From a virus, in IMG/VR virus record IMGVR_UViG_3300044633_000899, positions 149,306 to 213,305 of that record: 64,000 nucleotides of DNA. One strand, 5' to 3'. The position numbers were made by a program, and so were the translations under genes. Shown one piece after another: positions 50,189 to 58,041 of the stretch. A model generated the notes under the pieces. It did not search any database, was not told the origin of the DNA, and saw nothing but the letters and a program-made list of their open reading frames with translations. The number at the start of each line of letters is the position of its first letter. The stretch's first letter is position 1.

Positions 50189-51700
50189 TTATTTTATTAA
50201 AACTTTATTTTTTATTTGTTCCCATTTTTGACTAATAATAGGAAACAAATAATTTTTGTAATCATTATTTAATTTTATCATATCTTCAGAATCTTCTTTT
50301 CTTGTTTGTGATTCATAATGATATGCAACACAATCACCACATACATAATTCGTAAAACCATTAGATTTAATAATTACATTTAACTCAACATCTTCAAAAC
50401 AAGTTGTGTAGTTTTCGTTAAACATATTGGACTTAATAAATAAATTTTTACGAACCATCATTAAACCACCAGTATTCCCAATAACATCTTTTAATTGATT
50501 ATAATAGTTGTAGTAGTTTTTTAAATTTAAGTGTCCAACGTGTATTCTGTTGTGTTGTTTTTCTAGTAGTATTAACATACCGTCGTGTTGGATTGTATTA
50601 TCGTCAAAATGTAACCTTGCGCCAACAGTACCCGTTTTTTTATCTTTTTCAAAAACACCTAACATCCCACTAATAATATCATTTAATAATTTAATGTCAT
50701 TATTACAAAATAATAAAAACTCATATTCATCAGTTATATGATTTTTAATAACATCATTATTTATCTTGGCAAAATTATAGTAATCATACTCAATTAATTT
50801 TATATTATCATATTTTGATGTGTTATCACGAATTTCTTTTTTTTCATCTTCTGATGAACCTGTGTCGGCAATAAATAAATTAAAAACATTAGTATCACAA
50901 TGATCATAAAATGAATTAACACAATCTAATAACATATCAACCTTACCTTTTGTTGGTATAATAACCGCAACTTTACCAAATTTTTTAAAAGTTTTTCTTT
51001 TTATTTCTGGAACATATGGTTCAGTTGGTTTTAAATCCAAAGGTAGGTGTTGTTTCCATTTTTCCAAGAATTTTTCTTTTGATTCGTAGAACTCCTCATT
51101 CGGTCTTCCAACAGATTCGTGTGTTATTTCAAACGAAGATGTTACACCAATTTTAACACCATCAACGTAATTTGGAATACAAAATCCGTGATCATAAAAA
51201 TGAAATTTACCGTATGATTCATCAAAGGTGTGTTTAACTTTTGTCTTATTAAAAGAAATGAATAATCCATCAATTGTAACGACTGGGACAATAAATGGTA
51301 ATTTTGGCGAAAAACGACTTAAAAACTTTTTCTCACCTGGGGGATGGTGATAAACTTGACCAACCATTGTTTGTGTTAATTTTTCCCAATAAACACCTGA
51401 CTCTGGAAAATAACAGGATCCTGCTTTACCAATAATACCAAACTCTGGGTTGTTGTTAAAATCTTCAAGTAATTTAACACCCCACCCTTTCTCAAGTTTT
51501 ATATCATTATGACAACACACTATGATGTCATATTTAGCATTACCAATACCTTTATTGTAAAGTTCTGATAATGAATATTGATTATGGTTTTCGTAAGGTA
51601 TTACTTGTACGTGTTGAAGTCCTGATGTTAATACAAGATGATCGTTAAATTTATCGTTGTATTCTTTATCTCTATGTGTTGAGTAAATTATTGTTATCAT
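50189..51700 (-). CDS. Tandem-domain family 2 glycosyltransferase
   Basis: The 503-aa protein has two GT-A units. The first (about 1-225) has TIIYSTHRDKEYND and YDIIVCCHNDIKLEKGW, with a HND acidic site. The second (about 238-503) has KVAVIIPTKGKVDMLLDCVNSF, DEYEFLLFCNNDIKLLND and an ENYTTCFEDVELNV acceptor motif. The C-terminal unit resembles enzymes making O-antigen or rhamnan chains. It overlaps the GT8-like gene by 4 bases. Confidence 0.85.
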   Translation of the reverse strand: MITIIYSTHRDKEYNDKFNDHLVLTSGLQHVQVIPYENHNQYSLSELYNKGIGNAKYDIIVCCHNDIKLEKGWGVKLLEDFNNNPEFGIIGKAGSCYFPESGVYWEKLTQTMVGQVYHHPPGEKKFLSRFSPKLPFIVPVVTIDGLFISFNKTKVKHTFDESYGKFHFYDHGFCIPNYVDGVKIGVTSSFEITHESVGRPNEEFYESKEKFLEKWKQHLPLDLKPTEPYVPEIKRKTFKKFGKVAVIIPTKGKVDMLLDCVNSFYDHCDTNVFNLFIADTGSSEDEKKEIRDNTSKYDNIKLIEYDYYNFAKINNDVIKNHITDEYEFLLFCNNDIKLLNDIISGMLGVFEKDKKTGTVGARLHFDDNTIQHDGMLILLEKQHNRIHVGHLNLKNYYNYYNQLKDVIGNTGGLMMVRKNLFIKSNMFNENYTTCFEDVELNVIIKSNGFTNYVCGDCVAYHYESQTRKEDSEDMIKLNNDYKNYLFPIISQKWEQIKNKVLIK

Positions 51701-52446
51701 AAAAAAGAATTAAAAATTTGGTTGTAATGTGTGTACGCATTTTTATTTCGCATATGTAAATTTCTTAAAACCCCAACACTATTTATGTCGTTTTCGCACG
51801 TAATCTCATAGGGTTTTGGTCCGTGAAAATGTATGATATTAACATCATCGTTAATACCCCAATATGGTTTCCAATTAAAAATTATTGGTAATTTAGTTAA
51901 ATCTTTAATAAATAAATTATTATACATACTTTGATCCCAAATATCTAAATTCTCAAAATTTTCAGTTATATAATTTAGTATAAATTCATCATTTTGATTA
52001 AAATAATTAAAATTACCGACCATAACACCAGCATTTACGTATGACCAATCGTTAATGTTAGACTCTGGTGATGCTGCAAAAATTTTTGGTTTTAGTGTTT
52101 CTATTTGAGAATAATCCCCACTCTGGAAAACAACGTCATAATCGGTATATAAAAAATAATCATCAATAATATTATTTTTTTTCATTAAAAATGGGATTTC
52201 AGTTCTTAAAAACGTACCTGAAGAGGTTGTTAAATCCCTATTAGAATTTTTAAATGTTTCATAACATCTGTGTCTATGTTCAATTATTGTAACTTCTTTT
52301 GGTAAATTTAAAACGTTTTTATTACCATCAAAAATAACATAAACATCAAAATTCGTATTTTTAAGTGCTGATTTTACCGCAACCTCTAACATTTTTATTT
52401 TATTGGTGTTTGCGGTGTTTTCATTTGTTGATAAAAAAAGTTTCAT
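51697..52446 (-). CDS. GT8-like glycosyltransferase
   Basis: The ATG at 52446 follows closely on the dUTPase stop and gives 249 aa. It has a GT-A fold with FDVYVIFDGNKNVL, the D-x-D-like site FLYTDYDVVFQ, YVNAGVMVGNFNYF and FHGPKPYE. The last is the His-Gly-Lys-Pro segment that closes GT8 active sites. It is probably a sugar transferase of the glycan cluster, in an operon with dUTPase. Confidence 0.75.
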   Translation of the reverse strand: MKLFLSTNENTANTNKIKMLEVAVKSALKNTNFDVYVIFDGNKNVLNLPKEVTIIEHRHRCYETFKNSNRDLTTSSGTFLRTEIPFLMKKNNIIDDYFLYTDYDVVFQSGDYSQIETLKPKIFAASPESNINDWSYVNAGVMVGNFNYFNQNDEFILNYITENFENLDIWDQSMYNNLFIKDLTKLPIIFNWKPYWGINDDVNIIHFHGPKPYEITCENDINSVGVLRNLHMRNKNAYTHYNQIFNSFL

Positions 52447-52450
52447 ATTA

Positions 52451-53026
52451 CTAAAATCCTGTTGAGCCGAAACCATTATTATTACGATCTTTATCGTCAA
52501 TCTTATCTGTTTTAACTAAGTTAACCCATTTACCACACACAACTGGACAAAGTACCGCTTGTGCGATTTTTTGACCAAGATTAATTACAACATCTTCTTT
52601 ACTAGTATTAAAAATAATAACTTTAACTTCTGAATTATAACCAAAATCTACAGTTCCGGGAGAATTTAACACCATTAAACCTTGTTTTAATGCCAACCCA
52701 CTTTTACTTCTAACTTGGATTTCATATCCGTCTGGAATATCAAAACTTAATCCAGTCCCAATTAGAACTCGTTCACCGGCTTTAATTATCAGTTCTTCTG
52801 TTGACCTCAAATCAAATCCTGAATCCGTAATGTACGCGTATTCTGGTTGGGGTAGTGTTTCATTAGTGTTAGTGTAATATAACCCAATCTTTGGTTGATA
52901 CTCATCTAAAGTTTTTTCTAATTCATTAAAATCAATCCCTAGTTCTCCAACAATACTGTTAATATCAATATCATCAAAATCTGTATTCAAAACGTTTTTT
53001 AACTCGTCAAATTTATTATCATTCAT
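52451..53026 (-). CDS. dut: dUTPase
   Basis: The 191-aa protein is a trimeric dUTPase with an N-terminal acidic extension of about 50 residues. Motifs seen are ITDSGFDLRS (1), RSKSGLALKQG (2), VLNSPGTVDFGYNSEVKV (3), INLGQKIAQAVLCP (4) and a C-terminal NNNGFGSTGF (5), which closes over dUTP. It hydrolyses dUTP to dUMP to keep uracil out of DNA. The start overlaps the upstream exonuclease stop. Confidence 0.95.
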   Translation of the reverse strand: MNDNKFDELKNVLNTDFDDIDINSIVGELGIDFNELEKTLDEYQPKIGLYYTNTNETLPQPEYAYITDSGFDLRSTEELIIKAGERVLIGTGLSFDIPDGYEIQVRSKSGLALKQGLMVLNSPGTVDFGYNSEVKVIIFNTSKEDVVINLGQKIAQAVLCPVVCGKWVNLVKTDKIDDKDRNNNGFGSTGF

Positions 53027-53745
53027 TATTCTAAACTTTTTAATTTCATTATTGCCTCAACTAATACGTCAACATCTCTTTCACAATATTCACCAATCTC
53101 TTTTAATTTTTGATCTTCCCAATATGCTTTATGAACAGTTGCACCGGTAACCTCACCACCTTTTGGTGTTGGTATGTCTAAACAAGAACATAATAAATCT
53201 AAAGATCCGATTGAGGTGTATGCACCATATTGCCAAATTTCTTTTGTGTCAATCGCTTTAATTTCCCAAGGTTTGGTATCGTATGATGGTAAGATTTTTG
53301 ATGGTCTAATACCGTTAATAATCATTCTTTTTGCCATCATCGGTATGTCAAAGTTTTTTAAATTGTGACCACATAAAAAGAATCCAAGTTTTTCACATCT
53401 ATCTAATAGTGATCTAACATCTTTTAACAAAACTTTCTCATCGTCACCAACAAAAGATTGTTTTTTTGTTTCACCATTCTCAAGAACAAACGCAACAGAA
53501 ACACACACAATTTTGGCAAACTCTGGAACTAACGCAGTTCTTGTTGAGAATATAATGTTTTTTGTTTCGTTTTCATTAGATCCTTTTGTCGCGTCTTCAG
53601 GAAAACGTTTTAAGAACCAGTCATAATATTTATCAAACTGTTCAGCAATGATAGGACTAAATTTTTGACACGCATCATAGTTAGGGTAACCACCAACTGT
53701 TTCAATATCTAAAAATAAAATTTTTGTTATAGGTATATTTATCAT
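53026..53745 (-). CDS. DEDDy 3'-5' exonuclease (PolB-proofreading-like)
   Basis: The 239-aa protein has motif I ILFLDIETVGGYP (Asp and Glu ligands), motif II FFLCGHNLKNFDIPMM with the second Asp, and motif III GEYCERDVDVLVE with the Tyr-x3-Asp pattern. It is similar to the stand-alone exonuclease domains related to DNA polymerase B found in Bacteroidota and their phages. It is probably a nucleic acid repair or degradation enzyme in the cytoplasm. Confidence 0.88.
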   Translation of the reverse strand: MINIPITKILFLDIETVGGYPNYDACQKFSPIIAEQFDKYYDWFLKRFPEDATKGSNENETKNIIFSTRTALVPEFAKIVCVSVAFVLENGETKKQSFVGDDEKVLLKDVRSLLDRCEKLGFFLCGHNLKNFDIPMMAKRMIINGIRPSKILPSYDTKPWEIKAIDTKEIWQYGAYTSIGSLDLLCSCLDIPTPKGGEVTGATVHKAYWEDQKLKEIGEYCERDVDVLVEAIMKLKSLE

Positions 53746-53748
53746 AAA

Positions 53749-54963
53749 TTATTTAATTAAGGATTTGTAAAATGAATATCTATTTGATGTTACAACGTTT
53801 AAATTGTATGTATCTTTAACGGTTTCGTATAACCTCTCACCAATATCGGTAATAAAGTTTGGATTGTCAACTAATTTTTTAACGTATTTAGCCCAGTCAC
53901 TATGATTGTTGTTTTCATTTACAAGTAATGCGTTTCCATCTGTAAATTGACCTTTATCTAATGCGTGTTTTAAATCAATCGTATATGGACCAACATTTGA
54001 TGCAATTAATGCTTTTTTATAAAAACCGGCTTCAATAACCTTTAATTGAGATTTCATTCTGTTAAAAATGTGGTTTTGAATTGGTGCTAAAGATATGTCA
54101 AACTTTGAGTAATTTTTGGCGTAACTATTTACGGGTCTTGTCCAAACTCTAACATAATTTTCTTTATCAACATTAGGGTAATAACCCTCAACAAATGTGT
54201 CCAAATATTCTTTATAGTTTGGTGTTATAATTTTATATTTGTTTGTGAAAATTTCTTCATACTTAACCCACACTGTTTCACTAGGGGTAATCGGTCGTTG
54301 TGTTTTTTGACCCGTTTGTTGGTTGATTTCCGTAACAGAACCACGAGTATCAAAACCACAAACATAATATTGTAATTTATCTTGTATAGGTGATAACTTT
54401 GATACCATACCATCTAATAATTTTAAATCGTGTAAATGTGATGATCCACCCAACCAACCAACACGAATTTTTTCTGACGGTAATGTTGGTTCATTAAACT
54501 GACCTTCATTCGGATCAATAGCGTTTGGTAATACAATAACGTTTTTATTGTATTTTCTAATCTCGTTTGCAAAAATCTCAGTTGTTGTTGTTATATAATC
54601 TGAAACTTTTATGTTTGCTATAATTTTTTCGTGAATTTTGTTTTGTAATATAATTTGTTGTATTGGATGTTCTTTTGTTGGTAACCAATAGTCATCAATA
54701 TCCATAATAACAACAATACCGATTGATTGTAAATATTTTATAAATTCTGGACAACTTTCATAATCGTTCCCAATATTACGATGAAAGTGTATGATTTGAT
54801 ATTTTTTCCAAAAATTTATATTAGTTGTATCAACACTATACTCAATATCCACATGGAATTCATTTGGATACATATTTTGTAGTTTAACGTGTGGATCAAC
54901 TGTACGAAATTTTGATACCCCCGAGGTATCTGATGCGATTGCTAAGACATTAATTTTTTCCAT
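53749..54963 (-). CDS. GT4-type glycosyltransferase
   Basis: The 404-aa protein has a GT-B fold. The N-terminal domain has NVLAIASDTSGVSKFRTVDP and IIHFHRNIG. The linker region has VVIMDIDDYWLPT and VIVLPNAIDP, and the C-terminal domain has IRVGWLGGSSHLHDLKLL and a KVIEAGFYKKALIAS donor site. It has its own TATTTATA box, so it starts the leftward transcript for exonuclease, dUTPase and following sugar genes. Its product is probably a host-surface or virion glycan. Confidence 0.85.
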   Translation of the reverse strand: MEKINVLAIASDTSGVSKFRTVDPHVKLQNMYPNEFHVDIEYSVDTTNINFWKKYQIIHFHRNIGNDYESCPEFIKYLQSIGIVVIMDIDDYWLPTKEHPIQQIILQNKIHEKIIANIKVSDYITTTTEIFANEIRKYNKNVIVLPNAIDPNEGQFNEPTLPSEKIRVGWLGGSSHLHDLKLLDGMVSKLSPIQDKLQYYVCGFDTRGSVTEINQQTGQKTQRPITPSETVWVKYEEIFTNKYKIITPNYKEYLDTFVEGYYPNVDKENYVRVWTRPVNSYAKNYSKFDISLAPIQNHIFNRMKSQLKVIEAGFYKKALIASNVGPYTIDLKHALDKGQFTDGNALLVNENNNHSDWAKYVKKLVDNPNFITDIGERLYETVKDTYNLNVVTSNRYSFYKSLIK

Positions 54964-54971
54964 ACGTTAAT

Positions 54972-54979
54972 TATAAATA
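54972..54979 (-). promoter_or_regulatory. TATTTATA late-promoter-like box
   Basis: On the minus strand the box ends 8 bases before the GT4 ATG at 54963. Confidence 0.55.
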
Positions 54980-55003
54980 AAAATTTAAAAATAATCAACA
55001 ATA

Positions 55004-55034
55004 AAAAATCCCCCCTAAAAATTAGAGAGGATTT
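55004..55034 (-). terminator. Rho-independent terminator (leftward)
   Basis: On the minus strand AAAATCC...GGATTTT flanks a CT-rich/G-rich inner stem and is followed by a T run. It ends the transcript from the genes at 55-58 kb. Confidence 0.7.
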
Positions 55035-55058
55035 TACTTTAATTTGATGATACGCAAA

Positions 55059-55634
55059 TTATTTTACAACTTTCTTTACATTTGTTAACCGACCTTCAAA
55101 GATGTGTTGACCAACTCTAAATTTAAATAAATCATTTGATTTTGATTCAGACTCAACAAGTAATCCATTTTCTCTTAAAACTTCTTCAACAGTTTCTTTA
55201 ACGATTTGTTTAATGTCGTTTGTTTGTGGTATTACGGTTTGTTTTACATTAGGTTGTGATGTTTGTTCTTTAACCACATTAGTACCCATTAATCTGGCTG
55301 CTTTTTCAATTAATTCGTCACTTAGTCCAACCCCAGTATTAACACCCATTGTAGGTTTGTCAATCGGATGTTCAATCATAAGTTGTTTTATTTCGTCAGG
55401 TAACCTTGAGTTTTTTATACGATCTTCTGTTGGCATTTCTGTAGTATAAGTTCTTGGTTTTGTTTCCTCCATAAGGTTATCTGGTAAATTATACGTCGCA
55501 TTTACTGGTTGAAATTCCTCAACCATTGGTGCTGTTGGTAATTCACTTGCTTGACCTCTACCCATTGTATTGTGTTTCTCCATTATTTTTTTGGAGATTA
55601 ATAATTTATTAAGTAAATCTTGTTCTGAGTTCAT
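55059..55634 (-). CDS. Hypothetical protein
   Basis: The 191-aa protein has a disordered, Pro/Thr-rich middle (residues 25-75) flanked by helices, with DIKQIVKETVEEVLRENGLL at about 138-157 and a beta-hairpin end (FRVGQHIFEGRLTNVKKVV). No family is recognised. It is the last gene before the leftward terminator and is 3 bases from the WYL-like gene. Confidence 0.6.
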   Translation of the reverse strand: MNSEQDLLNKLLISKKIMEKHNTMGRGQASELPTAPMVEEFQPVNATYNLPDNLMEETKPRTYTTEMPTEDRIKNSRLPDEIKQLMIEHPIDKPTMGVNTGVGLSDELIEKAARLMGTNVVKEQTSQPNVKQTVIPQTNDIKQIVKETVEEVLRENGLLVESESKSNDLFKFRVGQHIFEGRLTNVKKVVK

Positions 55635-55637
55635 ATG

Positions 55638-56243
55638 TTATTGTTTTTGTAGTATTTTATTACTAATAATAGACTTTAATGCCGATTTCTCAACACTACT
55701 TAGTTCTTTATTTGTTTCTTTTTCAATTTCTTGATAAATTCTTCTGTACGCGTCGGCCGCTTTTGATAACTCAAAGTTGTCTCCATAATTTGTTCTGTAC
55801 TCATCTAATAGAGTATCAATCATTCTATCAATAATTGCGTCTTGTGATATTGGTGATTGTTGGTCAAATACCGCGTTAATAATAACCCTTGTCATACTTT
55901 TGTCACCATTTGGGTTATACCCTGGTCGCATTTCATTAAAATCCTCTAATGTTGGTTTATAGTTTATTATTTTATCAATTCTAAACATTCTCCAACTCGG
56001 TAATGGTTTTTCACCAAGGTACGCTCTATGTGACGCACCCTCAACATCCCAAGCACGTAATACTGGATTTCCCGCTTTACTATAACCATAACAAACGGGT
56101 TCAACAATCCTTAAACCTTTTCCCCCAGGTTCATCACCATCATAATAAATAATAACACGTTTACGTTGTTTGATTGTTCTAACAATTTCATCAATTGACG
56201 CAGCCTCAACTATAAGTTTTTTATATGTGTTAAATAACTTCAT
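55638..56243 (-). CDS. WYL-like domain protein with CTS-like N-terminus
   Basis: The 201-aa protein starts KLFNTYKKLIVEAASID, close in look to T4 internal-protein targeting peptides that are cut after xxE-Ala. Residues 18-100 resemble a WYL domain: KRKRVIIYYDGDEP, RIVEPVCYGYSKAGNPVLRAWDVEG and WRMFRIDKIINY, the strands and Arg that bind nucleic acid or regulate in that family. The C-terminal 100 residues are helical. It could be a packaged regulator; that is speculative. Confidence 0.6.
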   Translation of the reverse strand: MKLFNTYKKLIVEAASIDEIVRTIKQRKRVIIYYDGDEPGGKGLRIVEPVCYGYSKAGNPVLRAWDVEGASHRAYLGEKPLPSWRMFRIDKIINYKPTLEDFNEMRPGYNPNGDKSMTRVIINAVFDQQSPISQDAIIDRMIDTLLDEYRTNYGDNFELSKAADAYRRIYQEIEKETNKELSSVEKSALKSIISNKILQKQ

Positions 56244-56530
56244 TATGCACTAGGTGTTGTATATGGTTTTTCTTTTTGGTATTGATTAATTTTTATTTCG
56301 CTAATTCGCTCAACATTGTCAATTGATGAACCACCATTGGTTGTATCAAGAAACGAACCCGTACCTTTACCTTTTTCATCACCATCGGCAATCGCGTCTT
56401 TATTAGTTGATGAATATTCATTTGTTGGTTTATAATCGTTTTTTGGGAACAATCTATTTCTTTGTTGTTCACCAACTTCACCTAATTGATTCATAGGTTG
56501 ACTAAAATCTAATCTTTCACTTACTGGCAT
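56243..56530 (-). CDS. Small hypothetical protein
   Basis: The 95-aa protein is low-complexity and polar (NEYSSTNKDAIADGDEKGKGTGS stretch near residues 38-60) and probably disordered. It starts 1 base after the upstream gene's stop and shares a base with the WYL-like start, so it is co-translated. No family is recognised. Confidence 0.55.
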   Translation of the reverse strand: MPVSERLDFSQPMNQLGEVGEQQRNRLFPKNDYKPTNEYSSTNKDAIADGDEKGKGTGSFLDTTNGGSSIDNVERISEIKINQYQKEKPYTTPSA

Positions 56531-56531
56531 C

Positions 56532-57002
56532 TTAAATTATTTTTTTTATTATTTCGTTTATCCTATTTAGACTTTCTGTTATTTTTAAATCATCAATAGG
56601 TCCTTTATGTGGATCTGTTTGGTTTGGTAAATTTGCCAACCAACCAAGATCTTTTGTTAAACGTGGATCCAACTCTTGATCCGCATATTCTTTTTTTATC
56701 GTTTGATCTAACTTATCACCATTTCTTAACGAGTCTAACGTATTGTTAACCCATGCTAACATTGTGTCTGACCCATTTAAAATATAAGGTGCGTCTGTTT
56801 TATCACCACCGTAATTATCAAAATAGTTTTTAATTCTACCCAATTGTTGGTAGGTTGCATAACCATTAGTTCGTAAATCTAAATTACGATTGTGACCTTC
56901 GGTGTTTGCATCGGAACTCGGTATCTTAATAAAACAAAGATAAAGGTGATCCAATATTTCTTTCGGTATTTGTATTTGTTTATCGTATAAATTACTGTTC
57001 AT
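56532..57002 (-). CDS. Hypothetical protein
   Basis: The 156-aa protein has IPKEILDHLYLCFIKIP, a GYATYQQLGRIKNYFDNYG region and a C-terminal helix ESLNRINEIIKKII. The overall pattern resembles phage proteins of unknown function found beside virion genes. It overlaps the upstream LETM1-like gene by 11 bases. Confidence 0.6.
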   Translation of the reverse strand: MNSNLYDKQIQIPKEILDHLYLCFIKIPSSDANTEGHNRNLDLRTNGYATYQQLGRIKNYFDNYGGDKTDAPYILNGSDTMLAWVNNTLDSLRNGDKLDQTIKKEYADQELDPRLTKDLGWLANLPNQTDPHKGPIDDLKITESLNRINEIIKKII

Positions 57003-57972
57003 TGTTTTTTAACTTTTTAAATAAGTTATTTATATTAATCCCCTCTTTATCCGCAATCTTTTTTACTGATTCTAAATTCCTAACCAATATTTTTTCAATT
57101 GGGCTATTTTCATTTTCACCCTCTTTATCAACAATATCTGAATCCTTTTTCTTTTTTGATAATAGAATTTCGTCAATCATTGATGTCATCTTTTCTTTTT
57201 CCAATTCGGTTAATCTTTTTTTTGTAAAACAATTTTTACATTGTCCATTCTTTTTTTGATTAATTAATTGTTTATCTAATGTTTTATCAAAACCAAATGT
57301 TTTACATCTCTCATCTCTTTCAGTAAAATCATCAACACCCAATTGTTCCATTGTTTCCATACATTCTTTGTATGTTTTGTCGTTTTCTGTTTCTTCATCA
57401 CCAAACGCCCCCGACATATCTTCTTCATCAAGAACATTACCTTCTTTTTCTTCTGATTCACCATAATAAACCCTAACAAATGGAAACTGACTTACTCTAG
57501 TCATTCTAACTGTTTGGTCTGTTGTTTTATGGGGTGTCATATTCTGTTGAACGATTGGTGTAAAAGAACCTGAAAATGACCCATCTGCCCCAACCAATTC
57601 TTCAATTTCACCACTTTGTTTTTCAACCTCTTTATGTTTTTCGGGTAACTCACTTGTAAGTTTAATACCCAATTTTTTACCTAACATAACTAAAAATGGC
57701 GTTGCCAATGTTGACCCTGGAAATATCTGGATAACAATTAATGGTATTAATTTTAACACATCTTTTGATTGATCCTTGATAAATTGTTTTTCTTCATCAT
57801 CTAACACAATAGTCTTGTTTTTTAAATATTGTTTCGCAGCCGAAATAATAAGTTTAACAAGTAATCTCGTTTCTTTAAACTCCTTTACCGCAGTGTCTTT
57901 ATACTGTTTAATTTGCGAAGTCACTTCGTCAACCTTAGTATTTTTTATTTGTGTAAAATTTTTCTTTTCCAT
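56992..57972 (-). CDS. Protein with LETM1-like segment
   Basis: The 326-aa protein has residues about 55-112 (DDEEKQFIKDQSKDVLKLIP, LIVIQIFPGSTLATPFLVML, then KLTSELPEKHKE) that match the LETM1 pattern of an Arg/Lys-rich helix followed by LVPF..F.IVPF.E.LLPV..K..P..LPS. LETM1 proteins bind ribosomes and act in mitochondrial ion exchange. Here a single hydrophobic helix is followed by an acidic linker and a C-terminus with three Cys (about 212-245) and basic helices. It heads a leftward operon with a late-type box. Function is unknown. Confidence 0.6.
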   Translation of the reverse strand: MEKKNFTQIKNTKVDEVTSQIKQYKDTAVKEFKETRLLVKLIISAAKQYLKNKTIVLDDEEKQFIKDQSKDVLKLIPLIVIQIFPGSTLATPFLVMLGKKLGIKLTSELPEKHKEVEKQSGEIEELVGADGSFSGSFTPIVQQNMTPHKTTDQTVRMTRVSQFPFVRVYYGESEEKEGNVLDEEDMSGAFGDEETENDKTYKECMETMEQLGVDDFTERDERCKTFGFDKTLDKQLINQKKNGQCKNCFTKKRLTELEKEKMTSMIDEILLSKKKKDSDIVDKEGENENSPIEKILVRNLESVKKIADKEGININNLFKKLKNNEQ

Positions 57973-58002
57973 TTTATCGTGAGTTCTATTTTGAATTTTT
58001 TA

Positions 58003-58010
58003 TATAAATA
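58003..58010 (-). promoter_or_regulatory. TATTTATA late-promoter-like box (leftward)
   Basis: The box lies on the minus strand, 30 bases before the ATG at 57972. It is back-to-back with the rightward box at 58024. Confidence 0.55.
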
Positions 58011-58023
58011 CTTTGGTTTGTAG

Positions 58024-58031
58024 TATTTATC
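58024..58031 (+). promoter_or_regulatory. TATTTATC late-promoter-like box (rightward)
   Basis: The box ends 10 bases before the ATG at 58042. Confidence 0.55.
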
Positions 58032-58041
58032 TATAAAAGAA

